From SAR324 cluster bacterium (GTDB taxonomy: Bacteria; SAR324; XYD2-FULL-50-16): 64,000 bases of DNA. Location of the stretch: assembly GCA_028282885.1 (NCBI GenBank), contig JANQGX010000079.1:62001-126000 (forward strand), written 5' to 3'. This document shows, one piece after another, positions 1 to 8,934 of the stretch (positions are counted from its first letter, which is position 1; each line of letters begins with the position of its first letter). Under the pieces are notes generated by a model that was given only the letters and a program-made list of their open reading frames with translations, was not told the DNA's origin and did no database searches. A program made the position numbers and the translations under genes.

Positions 1-1773
1 ATTTACAACCCCGGCAACACGATTGCTGTGAGGAATTTTATTATGCAGCAAGGAGAAGGTTTGTACGATATTATAATGTTCTTCAATATTCTCCACGAGA
101 ATTATACCGGCCTGTTTGCAGGCCGCCTTGAAGACATCGTAACTCCCTGACATGGCCGCCGTATGGGAAGCCGCAGCTTTTGCTCCTGCGTCGGTTTTTC
201 CCGATTTATAGATGATAATCGGTTTGCCGGATTTAAGGCCAAGTTCAAAAAACTGTCTTCCTTCTCCCGGATGGAGCCCTTCCAGATAGAGAGCGATAAC
301 ATCAATTGTTTCTCTTTCGGAATAGTATTCTATCAGGTCTGTCACCCGAACATCATATTGATTTCCGAAACTCACAATAGACTTGAAGATCTTTGAATGG
401 TTAAATCTGTCCAGGGCCGTGACTGAAAAGGCACCGCTCTGGGTTAACAGCAAAGAGTTACTGAATTTGGAGTATCCTATTTCCAAACGCTCTTGTTCCA
501 TAAACAGGGTGTTAACCCCTTTTCTGCTTTCCTCCGGTGCTCGAAAGACTCCCATACAATTAGGGCCAATGACGCGGGTATTTGCCGGCTTTACTCGATC
601 AACCCGACTGATAAAATCGGTGTATTCAATGTCGGAAGGAATTCCCGGAATCAGAATAATACCCTTGGGGGTCCTGGGTGCAAGATCAGTCATGAAGGAT
701 TCAATGAATTTCGCCGGTGCGGTGTAGACTATCAGATCGATTTGATCATCGATCTCATTCAGATCTTTATATAAGGCGTAGTGTTTGGACCCAAAAGAGA
801 TTTCCCCGCCTTTGGGATTGACCAGATAGAGGTCATCGCGATCCATATCATGCAGCAAATGGGCAACGTCCCTGCCAAGACTGTAACGATCCATATCCGA
901 AGAGACGCCGATGACGGCAACTCCCCTGGGATTAAAAAAACCTTCCAGATTAAAGGGATTGACACCCGGAAGGGGAATTGACCTCTCCGAAGTCTCAGCA
1001 ATTTCAGCATATCCGTCAATCGCTACAAACCTCCCATCCTTGGTAATGACAAACGGATTCACATCCAGGCTGGTCATGATAAAACCGGGATCTTCCTTGC
1101 GAACTCCTGAATAGTGGTAAGCCAGACGACTGATTGCCAGAATGGTTTTGGCAAATAAATCCAGGTATTCGAGTTGATTGAATTCCTTGAATTTATGACG
1201 GATGTTCAGCGTGTTGACCATTTTGTCAGCACTCTCTTCATCGAGTGGAGGCAGAAATAGATTGGCAGGGTCGAAATGTTTTGCAAAAAACTCGGCATCA
1301 CTCCCTCCTTTGCTTAAGGTAAGAATTGGTCCGAAAGCCGGATCTTCTTTGAATCCGATCAGAACTTCATGACCTAAGGCCTGTGTATGAGGAATCAGCT
1401 CAACCAGCAGAAATCCCTCGATTTTGGGTGGATCATCACTGCTGAAATGGGATAACACCTCCACTTTCATCTGGTTAACCACAAACTGGACAAAGAGAGG
1501 GTCCAGATAATCCACTCGTTTTACCCCTCCATATTTTTGCTTGTGAGCGATCTGGGTTGAGACAATCTTGATAATCAGACTGTGGTTGAAAGATTGTAAC
1601 AGACCATGATTGATTTCTGATGGATCTTTGATGAAGGAATAACGCGGTGTATCCAGACCGATGCAATCCAATACCCGGTAAACCTCAAACTCAAAAAGCG
1701 AATGGCGCTTTTCTGTCAAAGCTTTTTCAAACACCTGGTCCACCGCCTGGATTTGTGCTTTTGTTAATGTCAT
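1..1773 (-). CDS. ADP-forming acyl-CoA synthetase (acetate-CoA ligase type), 3' end cut by window
   Basis: This enzyme family interconverts acyl-CoA + ADP + Pi with free acid + CoA + ATP in the cytoplasm. The frame is open from an ATG at 1773 to the window edge (591 codons seen), and AGAGGAG lies just upstream of the ATG. Residues ~1-230 resemble the ATP-grasp (beta) part. From about residue 275 there is a CoA-binding Rossmann segment (PRGVAVIGVSS, then LVNPKGGEISFG). After that comes the succinyl-CoA-ligase-like domain with YKSGKTDAGAKAAASHTAAM, whose His537 is the expected phosphorylated histidine. The beta-before-alpha order differs from the more common alpha-beta fusion. The C-terminus is missing only because the window starts here. 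Family call firm; substrate unknown. Confidence 0.88.
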   Translation of the reverse strand, partial: MTLTKAQIQAVDQVFEKALTEKRHSLFEFEVYRVLDCIGLDTPRYSFIKDPSEINHGLLQSFNHSLIIKIVSTQIAHKQKYGGVKRVDYLDPLFVQFVVNQMKVEVLSHFSSDDPPKIEGFLLVELIPHTQALGHEVLIGFKEDPAFGPILTLSKGGSDAEFFAKHFDPANLFLPPLDEESADKMVNTLNIRHKFKEFNQLEYLDLFAKTILAISRLAYHYSGVRKEDPGFIMTSLDVNPFVITKDGRFVAIDGYAEIAETSERSIPLPGVNPFNLEGFFNPRGVAVIGVSSDMDRYSLGRDVAHLLHDMDRDDLYLVNPKGGEISFGSKHYALYKDLNEIDDQIDLIVYTAPAKFIESFMTDLAPRTPKGIILIPGIPSDIEYTDFISRVDRVKPANTRVIGPNCMGVFRAPEESRKGVNTLFMEQERLEIGYSKFSNSLLLTQSGAFSVTALDRFNHSKIFKSIVSFGNQYDVRVTDLIEYYSERETIDVIALYLEGLHPGEGRQFFELGLKSGKPIIIYKSGKTDAGAKAAASHTAAMSGSYDVFKAACKQAGIILVENIEEHYNIVQTFSLLHNKIPHSNRVAGVVN

Positions 1774-2304
1774 CACTCCTCTTTTGACTGTTTATGACAG
1801 CTTTTCCATATTTTACTTCCCCAACCCCTGTTTTGACCCCGTTTTTTACACAGAGGCTGCTGTGAGTCATGCTGCCGGAATTTAATGGCTGAATGCAATA
1901 ATCCGTTGATTGGTCAGTTCACGTTCTGTTCTTTTACCGGTATGCCAGAGGTTCAATCCCGTCTCTTGTATGTCGGGTTAGTTTGGTTTCAAGTTGGCAT
2001 AAACAGATGAACTAACCAGAGGCTAACAAAAATCTCCTGCAATCAAAACCTGATCCCTAATCCGGATTTTATCTGTTTTGTAAAGGGTACTGAGCGTTCG
2101 GTCAAATCTCAAGGAGAAACAGGAAACATATCAAAAACCGCATAATATGAAGGGATCTTTTTTGATCTCTGTATAGGTGTTAGGTCTTCCGGTGCCTGGC
2201 AAAATTGACAATTTTTGTTTGATATGTCAAAAATTGAACTATCAAAATTAAACCACATCAAGTTTCGAGCAGTTGATTTTAGAAAGATTTGGGGAATGTC
2301 TAAG
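1774..2304. other. Intergenic region between acyl-CoA synthetase and marR
   Basis: About 530 bp between divergent genes. It must hold promoters for both directions, but I find no convincing -35/-10 pair, repeat or RNA. A reading frame in phase with the MarR gene continues up to an ATG at 2215, so part of this stretch could be coding if that start is used. Confidence 0.5.
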
Positions 2305-2742
2305 ATGAAAGACGATGACCGATTGATGTATCTGTTATATAAGGCCCAGCATGTGCTGTTTAACCATGTTAAAAAAAACCTGCTGGATCAAGGGATTAAA
2401 ATCACGGTTGCGCAATCGGGTATTCTGTTTTTGCTGGAGCGTCGGGCCCATACGATGACGGAACTTAGCCAGGAGTTACTGATAGACAACTCTGCCATTA
2501 CAGGTTTAGTTGATCGATTGGAGAGGTCCGGATTTGCCAAAAGGGAGATAAATCCCGTGGATCGCAGAACTTTCCTGATATCCATCACACCGGCGGGATC
2601 GAAAGAAATAAAAAAGGCTAAAAAATCTATCAGAAAAATCAATGATCAAATAAAAGAGGGCTTTGTGGGTGAAGAAATAGACGCATTTAAAAAAGTACTG
2701 AACGGTTTTTTTACCAAGTTTTCCAAAACCATTTATAATTAG
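2305..2742 (+). CDS. MarR-family transcriptional regulator
   Basis: Winged-helix repressor/activator of the MarR family, acting as a dimer on operator DNA. From the chosen start it has ~145 residues, the usual family length. The core shows helices leading to the recognition segment (TELSQELLIDNSAITGLVDR), then the wing with the conserved DRR signature (NPVDRRTFLISITPAG), then a charged C-terminal dimerisation helix. The frame is open to an ATG at 2215, but GGGGA ending at 2295 is better spaced for the ATG at 2305; 2296 is also possible. It stands alone between the divergent acyl-CoA synthetase and the acyl-CoA dehydrogenase-like gene, so either may be a target (inference). Confidence 0.88.
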   Translation: MKDDDRLMYLLYKAQHVLFNHVKKNLLDQGIKITVAQSGILFLLERRAHTMTELSQELLIDNSAITGLVDRLERSGFAKREINPVDRRTFLISITPAGSKEIKKAKKSIRKINDQIKEGFVGEEIDAFKKVLNGFFTKFSKTIYN

Positions 2743-2901
2743 TGTTACGTCAAAGCCCAACCATTGCTTCGATACCGCGGAAGTTCAAGAACACATAATT
2801 CACATACGTCCCCATATTTCCGTTGACCTATGGTTGACGCGAAACTGGAGACAGAAAAGAAACTTTGAAACAACACTGATTCATTGTGAGATAAGGAAAT
2901 T

Positions 2902-3882
2902 ATGAAAGGTATGGAGCCGGAGATCGTCAGTTGGTTGTTAAGTCAGAAAGAGATCGATTTACAGGCCGAATCGATCAGATCCGTTGAAGATTTAAAGATG
3001 AAAAACAGGTTATATTCAGAACGTTTTGCAAGGCCTGTTGATCGTGCACTTCTTTTCGGTTTTATAGCGGATCAAGTGGCATTCGCATTTCTGGCAGGTT
3101 TTTCAGCAGCCCTTCAGCATCTTCTTCCTTTTCTTAAACCGGATTCCATTGCCGCCTTTTGCGTGAGTGAAGAGGGAGGGAACCACCCCCGCATGATAAA
3201 AACCCGGTTGGAATCGAACGAAGATCAAGCTTCTCCGGTCGAGGGCTGGAAGATTAATGGGTACAAGAGTTTTGTAACAGGTGCTGAAAAGGCCGAAATA
3301 CTGTTCATTGCTGCTTCGGCCGGAATTGACGAATCGGGAAACAATATGATTCGACTCGTTCGTCTTGATAGCAAAGCCGATGGCGTCAGTATCAAACCGT
3401 TGGATCAACTGCCGTTTATTCCGGAAATTTCCCATGCAGGTGTCAGCCTGGAGCAGGTCAGAATTGCTGAAGACCAAATTCTCCTGGGAGACGGATACAG
3501 CGAATACGTCAAACCTTTTCGTATTCTTGAGGATATGCATGTAACAGCCTCTATTCTGGGTTATCTTTACAGACAGGTTGTGGACTATTGTTGGCCTCTG
3601 TCCGTTGCAGAACGGCTGATTTCATTGATGCTGCTGATTAGACAATTGGCAGCAATGAAACCGGATTCAAAGGTTCTGGCGATTGCCTTTGCCGGATTTC
3701 AGAGGCAGCTCGACTTGTTAATCAGGGATCTCGAATCCGAATGGTTAAAGGTGGATAAAGAAAAACGGGAGAATTGGTTTCGAGACGCAGCAATACTGAA
3801 TGTTGCGGAAAAAGCACGAATAAAAAGGGTTGAAAAGGCATGGGCATCTTATGGAATACTTGTTCGCGATGAGTGGGTGTGA
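2902..3882 (+). CDS. Acyl-CoA dehydrogenase-like protein, atypical
   Basis: 326 residues, shorter than the ~380 of standard acyl-CoA dehydrogenases. The best match is to the middle beta-barrel domain: CVSEEGGNHPRMIKTRLES followed by GWKINGYKSFVTGAEKA, the pattern that packs against FAD and substrate. The N-terminal helical domain is short. The C-terminal helical half is weakly conserved and I cannot point to the catalytic glutamate. AAGGA precedes the ATG. Flavin-dependent acyl-CoA oxidation is the family role, but the short ends leave open a degenerate or non-catalytic relative. It may belong functionally with the acyl-CoA synthetase and MarR regulator upstream. Confidence 0.7.
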   Translation: MKGMEPEIVSWLLSQKEIDLQAESIRSVEDLKMKNRLYSERFARPVDRALLFGFIADQVAFAFLAGFSAALQHLLPFLKPDSIAAFCVSEEGGNHPRMIKTRLESNEDQASPVEGWKINGYKSFVTGAEKAEILFIAASAGIDESGNNMIRLVRLDSKADGVSIKPLDQLPFIPEISHAGVSLEQVRIAEDQILLGDGYSEYVKPFRILEDMHVTASILGYLYRQVVDYCWPLSVAERLISLMLLIRQLAAMKPDSKVLAIAFAGFQRQLDLLIRDLESEWLKVDKEKRENWFRDAAILNVAEKARIKRVEKAWASYGILVRDEWV

Positions 3883-4046
3883 GCATACATGCCTTAATAC
3901 AGACTTATGATTTTGATCACGGCTTGATGGAAATAACCTACAATCATAAGGAAATTCAAACCTGTTGAGGTTGTCCAGGGGAATAATCGTGAAGTGGCAG
4001 GGAAGCCATCAACTACAATTTTATCAGAACAAGCAAGAGAAAACTC

Positions 4047-4970
4047 ATGAAATTTGAAAGCGTTACAGATGTCAAATCAAAACTGGAAGCAGCAGACTAT
4101 ATCTGCTCGAAAACGGTAGCAACAGTTGTGTTTCTCGCGGCTGAGACGCAAAAACCCATTCTGGTTGAAGGTCCGGCCGGAGTAGGGAAAACGGAGCTGT
4201 CCAAAGCTGTTGCCAAGGCTTTGAAGCGGGAACTTGTTCGTTTGCAGTGTTATGAAGGATTAGATGAGGCAAAAGCTCTTTACGAATGGGAATATGCCAA
4301 ACAGCTTCTCTATACGCAGATGGTGAAAGATAAAATCGATGACGTGATTTTGGGTGCAACGAATCTGAATGAGGCAGTTGACAAGATTGCAGATCAGGAG
4401 GACGCGTTTTTTTCCGAGCGGTTTATTCAACCCCGACCCCTCTTGAAGGCCATCAGTTCTGATAAGCCCGTGGTGCTGCTCGTGGACGAAGTGGACAAGT
4501 CCGATCCCGAATTTGAAGCTTTTTTGTTGGAAGTACTCAGCGATTTTCAGGTCACCATACCTGAAGTCGGGACGCGCCAGGCAAAACAAATACCATTTGT
4601 GGTTCTTACATCAAACAACTACCGGGACATGAGTGATGCTCTAAAAAGGCGTTGTCTTCACCTCTATATCGATTATCCTGATGTCGAATTGGAGCTACAG
4701 ATCGTCAAATCAAGGATCCCGGGGATTCAGTCCCGACTTGCCCAGCAGATGGTTGATGCCATACATGAGATCAGGAAACTGGATCTGAAGAAAAAACCAT
4801 GCACGTCTGAAACCCTGGATTGGGCTCATTCACTGATTTCACTTCAAATCAATGAGCTATCACGAGATATAGTAACAGATACACTGAATGTCATTTGTAA
4901 ATACCGGTCAGATACCGATCTGGTAATGGATAACCTGGATGAAGTTGCCAAAAACGCAGGATTGACATGA
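4047..4970 (+). CDS. MoxR-family AAA+ ATPase (CoxD-like)
   Basis: AAA+ ATPase of the MoxR group, which works as a hexamer with a VWA-domain partner to remodel or mature target enzymes. Walker A is GPAGVGKT (residues 42-49), Walker B is LLVDEVD (144-150), sensor 1 is TSNN (188-191) and the arginine-finger candidates are R201/R202. The stop overlaps the start of the next gene by 4 bp (ATGA), so the two are co-translated. In CO dehydrogenase and related molybdenum hydroxylase clusters the same pairing is called CoxD/CoxE. No molybdoenzyme is visible here, but mobA lies 2 kb downstream. Confidence 0.9.
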   Translation: MKFESVTDVKSKLEAADYICSKTVATVVFLAAETQKPILVEGPAGVGKTELSKAVAKALKRELVRLQCYEGLDEAKALYEWEYAKQLLYTQMVKDKIDDVILGATNLNEAVDKIADQEDAFFSERFIQPRPLLKAISSDKPVVLLVDEVDKSDPEFEAFLLEVLSDFQVTIPEVGTRQAKQIPFVVLTSNNYRDMSDALKRRCLHLYIDYPDVELELQIVKSRIPGIQSRLAQQMVDAIHEIRKLDLKKKPCTSETLDWAHSLISLQINELSRDIVTDTLNVICKYRSDTDLVMDNLDEVAKNAGLT

Positions 4971-6349
4971 TCGACACGGTGCTCAATTTTGTCAATTGCT
5001 CCCGGGCTTCCGGTCTGCGGATTTCTTCGGCCGAAGTGTTGGATTGCATGAGACAATTGGAATATATCGATGTGTTGGACCACACTCTTTTCAGGGATGT
5101 GTTGAGGGCTAATTTTGCTAAAAGCAGAAGGGAGCAGGGGAAGTTTGATCATCTCTTTCAACTGTTTTTTCACGAAATGAGGAGTGAGATCAGCATCCCG
5201 CACTCGGACTCCCTGACCGGAGTTATCGATTTTGTCCTGGAATCAGTGGAAGCCAGTTTGGATGGAGACCAGGCCCTGCCTGCGGTAGTAGACTTCCTAA
5301 AAGGTGATCCTCTCAACTATCTGCAAGAAATCAGAAATCTGCAAAACCAACAACCCGATTCGGCTGCCGGATTCAATTCCAATTTTGGTCCCCTGGTTCG
5401 AAGACTCGAAATCCTGTCACAGATAAACGCCGTCAGTGCCGCCATTGACAGGTTTATGATAGAACATCGCACGGCTATTAGCTGGGAAAACAGAAAGGCG
5501 CTGTCGGTTCATTTAAAAAATCGTTTAGAGAATGCTCGACGAATGCTAAGAGAGGAACCGGAAGACTACCAGGAAATGCAGCCCCAGGGCGAATCATATG
5601 AACAGTATCTCGGAAAACTCGGTGAAAAGACCTTTTTTTCTCTTACCCGAAAAGAGATCGAAGAGATGCGCGAGACCATCGAACAACTGGTTCGCAAACT
5701 GAAGGACACGGTTCAGAGAAGATATGCCAAACAGTCCAGGGGTACCCTGGATATCAAAAAGACCTTACGAATAGCTTCCCGTTACCAGGGGATCCCCATT
5801 GAGCTCGTCTTCAGAAACAAACCGAAACGCAAGGGAAAGATTGTTACGCTTTGTGATGTTTCCGGATCAGTCTGGTCTGCGGCCCGATTTATGTTGAATA
5901 TGCTCTATTCGCTTCAGGATTGCTTTTTGAAAGTCAACAGCTTTATATTTGTTTCCGATCTTGCTGAAGTCACAGGAGTATTTGAGAAATATGAGGTGAA
6001 TACGGCGATTGATAAAGCGCTGAAAGAGGCTGACATCAATTATGAAGCAGCGACGGACTATGGAAGTATGTTGCGGCAGTTTAAGAAACATCAGATGGAT
6101 AGTCTGAACAAAAAGACCACCTTCATTATTATTGGTGATGGCAGGACCAACTACACCAATCCGGAAGAAACAATTTTGGAGGAAATTCGGGACAAATGCC
6201 GACGGATTATCTGGTTGAACCCGGAGTCAAAAATGTTTTGGTATACCGGCGACAGCCGGATGAGAACATATGAAAAGTACTGCAATGAGGTAAGGCACTG
6301 CCAAAATCTGAATCAGCTTCTGGAGTTTATTAAAACGCTGGTGCTTTAA
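4967..6349 (+). CDS. CoxE-like VWA-domain protein, partner of the MoxR ATPase
   Basis: 460-residue protein with a von Willebrand A domain in its C-terminal half. The MIDAS motif DVSGS begins at Asp297 and is followed by the expected alternating strands and helices. The N-terminal ~280 residues are helical and charged, as in CoxE/VWA-containing MoxR partners. It overlaps the ATPase gene by 4 bp, so the two very likely form one complex. The family is cytoplasmic and acts in metalloenzyme maturation or chaperone-like remodelling. The target here is unknown. RNase P RNA follows on the same strand after 65 bp. Confidence 0.87.
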   Translation: MIDTVLNFVNCSRASGLRISSAEVLDCMRQLEYIDVLDHTLFRDVLRANFAKSRREQGKFDHLFQLFFHEMRSEISIPHSDSLTGVIDFVLESVEASLDGDQALPAVVDFLKGDPLNYLQEIRNLQNQQPDSAAGFNSNFGPLVRRLEILSQINAVSAAIDRFMIEHRTAISWENRKALSVHLKNRLENARRMLREEPEDYQEMQPQGESYEQYLGKLGEKTFFSLTRKEIEEMRETIEQLVRKLKDTVQRRYAKQSRGTLDIKKTLRIASRYQGIPIELVFRNKPKRKGKIVTLCDVSGSVWSAARFMLNMLYSLQDCFLKVNSFIFVSDLAEVTGVFEKYEVNTAIDKALKEADINYEAATDYGSMLRQFKKHQMDSLNKKTTFIIIGDGRTNYTNPEETILEEIRDKCRRIIWLNPESKMFWYTGDSRMRTYEKYCNEVRHCQNLNQLLEFIKTLVL

Positions 6350-6414
6350 TCTGATATACCTGTTTTTAACAAGTAGTCATTGATCGGTTGATTCACGATT
6401 GTTAAACTGACATG

Positions 6415-6802
6415 GAGTTGAGTTGAAAATGTAATCGCTGACGGGAAACTGTCAGAGGAAAGTCCGGGCATCACAGAGCAGGATGCTGGCTAACGGCCAG
6501 AGGAGGCGACTCTATGGAAAGTGCCGCAGAAAATACACCGCCGATGGATCGGTCAAACCGATCACAGGTAAGGGTGAAAAGGTGGGAGAGGCAACTCTTT
6601 AATGTAAGAGCCCACCGCGGGGATGGTGACATCTCCGGCAAGGTAAACCCCATCTGATGCAAGTCCAAATAGGGTAGCGATAATGGTTGCTCGCTTGGCT
6701 ACCGGGTAGGATGCAAAAGCTGTCAGGCAACTGCCGGCGCAGATAAATGATTACACGCTTTGTTTCAGAGCGACAGAACCCGGCTTATCGACAACTCAAC
6801 TC
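6415..6802 (+). ncRNA. rnpB: RNase P RNA, bacterial class A
   Basis: Catalytic RNA that removes 5' leaders from tRNA precursors. The conserved 5' core GAGGAAAGTCCGGGC is at 6455-6469, the AGATAAATGATTAC block at 6741-6754, and the 3' core ACAGAACCCGGCTTA at 6773-6787. The ends are set by helix P1: GAGTTGAGTTG (6415-6425) is perfectly complementary to CAACTCAACTC (6792-6802). Length is ~388 nt, normal for class A. A weak CTTCA/TGAAG hairpin follows at about 6801-6820. An ORF that starts inside the 3' end is spurious. Confidence 0.97.
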
Positions 6803-7030
6803 TTCACTTTATTTTGAAGAAGTAGAGAGGCTGGATTTGTTCACATCTCACTTGTCACCAAAATCATCTGATAATAATAATTCCTTAATCCATCCGGTTT
6901 ATCTCATTTCTGAGCAAATTCAGGTCGTAATTTAAATTATTTCAGTTGTTGCACAATTTGAATATGTTGCCGTATATAAGCCTGATATTCAGTTTCCTTC
7001 TCGCAGCAGCATTGTTTATGAAATTACAAT

Positions 7031-7663
7031 ATGGTTGATGCAGACGACAGTCCAAAGGTTTCAGCAATTATTCTGGCAGGGGGAAAATCTTCCAGAATGG
7101 GCAAAGACAAGGCTTCGTTGATCTTAAAGGGAGAATCCCTTGTTGAAAGACTCGTTCGAATAGTGTCGCCTTTAGTGGCCAATATCGTGATTATGTTGCA
7201 CCCGAATCAGAAAGTTCCCGGATCTTTCAAATCGATCAATACAAATATCACAATGGGTCGTGATTCGATTCCCCATCAGGGGCCATTGCAAGGTATATCG
7301 GATGCCATGAATTTATTGCCACAGGATTCAAAGTTTGTTATTGTGTTGGCCTGCGATCTGCCCTTTCTGGTTACAAACTGGTTGCAAAAGCTTATCTCTG
7401 TCCTTAGGGAAATGCCAAAAACTGATGCTGTTGTCTCTAAAGACGGCCCTTTTCTAAATCCATTGATAGCCATTTACCGGAGATCCGTATTAGAGTCTGC
7501 AACAGATCATATCAAAGCTGGCAAAAGAAGTTGTCTGGCCCTGCTGGACAACTGCTCCTATCATCACCTTGAGCTCCCGCAAAAAGACGCAATGGTTCTT
7601 ACCAATATCAATACTCCCGAGGAGTATCAGCAAGCCTTGAAACAGATAAATCGTAACGAATAA
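7031..7663 (+). CDS. mobA: Molybdenum cofactor guanylyltransferase
   Basis: MobA transfers GMP from GTP to Mo-molybdopterin to give the guanine dinucleotide cofactor. The N-terminal nucleotide loop LAGGKSSRMGKDKA (residues ~15-28) is diagnostic. QGPLQGISDAM and the metal-binding segment VLACDLPFL follow. 210 residues is typical. The ATG has no strong Shine-Dalgarno. It is monocistronic here. The CoxD/CoxE-like pair upstream suggests the organism makes a molybdoenzyme encoded elsewhere. The related CTP-using MocA is less likely, but I cannot exclude it by eye. Confidence 0.88.
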   Translation: MVDADDSPKVSAIILAGGKSSRMGKDKASLILKGESLVERLVRIVSPLVANIVIMLHPNQKVPGSFKSINTNITMGRDSIPHQGPLQGISDAMNLLPQDSKFVIVLACDLPFLVTNWLQKLISVLREMPKTDAVVSKDGPFLNPLIAIYRRSVLESATDHIKAGKRSCLALLDNCSYHHLELPQKDAMVLTNINTPEEYQQALKQINRNE

Positions 7664-7915
7664 CTGTCTGTCTCACGTTTGTGCAACACCTTGTCTGCTT
7701 TCTTCATAACTGAGTATGTTGTGTTTAGTCTGCAATATTCCTGGAGAATAAATGGATAAAAAAGCGGTTTAGGTGAGGTCAAAAATGATGTTGCATTTTT
7801 TAGTCATCTGTAATTTTTGATAAACTAAAGTAGAGGGTTTGGTTTTTTTAAATTTTTGTTTTTTTTTATGTACTTTTTGCTTTGTTTTGCTTTATATAGA
7901 AATTAACTCTTGGAT

Positions 7916-7927
7916 CGGTCTAGACCG
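7916..7927. promoter_or_regulatory. Perfect 12-bp palindrome, possible operator
   Basis: CGGTCTAGACCG reads the same on both strands. It lies about 60 bp upstream of the candidate -35 of the small basic protein gene. Function as an operator is inference. Confidence 0.3.
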
Positions 7928-7951
7928 GAAAGCCAAAATAGTTTTCCCAAT

Positions 7952-7965
7952 GTTAGTGCACTAAC
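7952..7965. promoter_or_regulatory. Perfect 14-bp palindrome, possible operator
   Basis: GTTAGTGCACTAAC is a perfect palindrome ending 22 bp before the candidate -35 element (7988), a typical place for an activator or repressor site. The binding protein is unknown. Confidence 0.35.
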
Positions 7966-7987
7966 TCGCTGTTTAGAGGGATATCTA

Positions 7988-8015
7988 TTGACGTTCAAAT
8001 TTGTGATTTTATACC
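7988..8015 (+). promoter_or_regulatory. Candidate sigma70-type promoter for the small basic protein
   Basis: TTGACG (7988-7993), a 16-bp spacer, then TATACC (8010-8015), followed about 55 bp later by AAAGGAG and the ATG at 8087. Consensus-like, but read only by eye. Confidence 0.4.
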
Positions 8016-8086
8016 GAAATTCCGTATATTAATTTGGCGCTATACAGCAACAAGGTTTTCGGGGTTATTATTCAAAGGAGAGCAAG

Positions 8087-8308
8087 ATGATCCATAGATC
8101 AAAGAGTGATGTTTTTAGTCTGCACCAGAAGAGAAGAGAACAACTTAGAGCGTTGAAAGGAGACTTCAAACCGACCATCGAGGAACTAAAAGCTGCCAAA
8201 GAGAGCTTTTTTCAAAAGGGGGGGCAAATCACCAAACTCAAAGTAACAAGTGAGACAAAACCCGGAGTATGGGGCGATTTTGTGAAATCAAGAATAAAGG
8301 CAAGCTAG
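8087..8308 (+). CDS. Small basic protein of unknown function (73 aa)
   Basis: Not recognised. The start is well supported: AAAGGAG is ideally spaced before the ATG. A plausible promoter and palindromic sites lie upstream and a GC hairpin downstream, so I take it as a real gene. The product is rich in Lys/Arg, has no membrane segment or signal peptide, and is probably helical in its N-terminal half. A central motif, SFFQKGGQITKLK, has the shape of F-x(3)-GG-x-I-x(2)-L seen in small cytoplasmic proteins. A nucleic-acid-binding role is possible from its charge, but that is inference. Confidence 0.65.
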   Translation: MIHRSKSDVFSLHQKRREQLRALKGDFKPTIEELKAAKESFFQKGGQITKLKVTSETKPGVWGDFVKSRIKAS

Positions 8309-8934
8309 TCACGATATCTTCCATTTCAACAGGTTACCTGCGTACTGATTGGCAAAGGAAGGCCCGGAGCTGAGACCACTCAAGCCGGGCTTTCGAAACG
8401 ATCCGAGAGTAAAGCCAATCATGAGACAAACATTGAAAGATCCTGTTTAGAAAATGATATGTATCTTCTCTGTGTTGCAATATCACAGGAATTTGTGTCG
8501 GTTTGCCTTGTAAGCAGTATTGCTTACAGATAATACCTATGTATATGTTGCACCCGGATAGCGGGCGGTATTATCACTTCAGTAACTTCTCCCAAGTGCT
8601 TTCATTTTATCTTCCCACCTTATTACGAAGTGCAATCAAATCTATTGTCCATTCTGATCACCCTGCCAGTCCTGATCCTGCCGTACAACGCTCATTATTG
8701 TATTGAAGTCTTTTACCTGGTATACTGAAGATTCCCTTACCAGGCATAACTGACGATACAACCCCCGATCCATCCTGTGTCTCTTTAATTCGGGGCTGAC
8801 GCTTTACAGAGTATTGGAACATGACTTAGTCTTATGTCACGATATTTGCCGCTATCTGTACTTTTCAGCCATCTTGTGCAGACTTTGAAAGACACCGGGT
8901 TTTTCGATCTTTTGTTATTAAGCCATTCATCCAG
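8309..8934. other. Intergenic region before the peptide transporter operon
   Basis: About 625 bp. Apart from the hairpin at 8362-8390, I see no ORF with a ribosome binding site, no RNA family and no repeat. It should contain the transporter promoter, not identified. Confidence 0.5.
8362..8390 (+). terminator. Terminator-like hairpin after the small basic protein gene
   Basis: GCCCGG (8362-8367) pairs with CCGGGC (8385-8390), followed by only TTTC. It lies 54 bp after the stop at 8308. Weak U-tract, so termination is uncertain. Confidence 0.4.

Larger units (their letters stand above)
7664..8086. other. AT-rich intergenic region upstream of the small basic protein gene
   Basis: 423 bp containing a strongly AT/T-rich stretch (about 7780-7910), two perfect palindromes (listed separately) and a promoter candidate for the gene at 8087. 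No ORF or RNA recognised. Confidence 0.5.

Noticed and set aside
1930-1970. tRNA-like GGTTCAATCCC
   Set aside because: Only a T-loop resemblance; no acceptor, D or anticodon arms around it.
6747-6935. 62-codon ORF
   Set aside because: It begins inside the conserved 3' part of RNase P RNA and has no protein features.
8503-8706. 67-codon ORF before the peptide transporter operon
   Set aside because: No ribosome binding site and no protein-like pattern.
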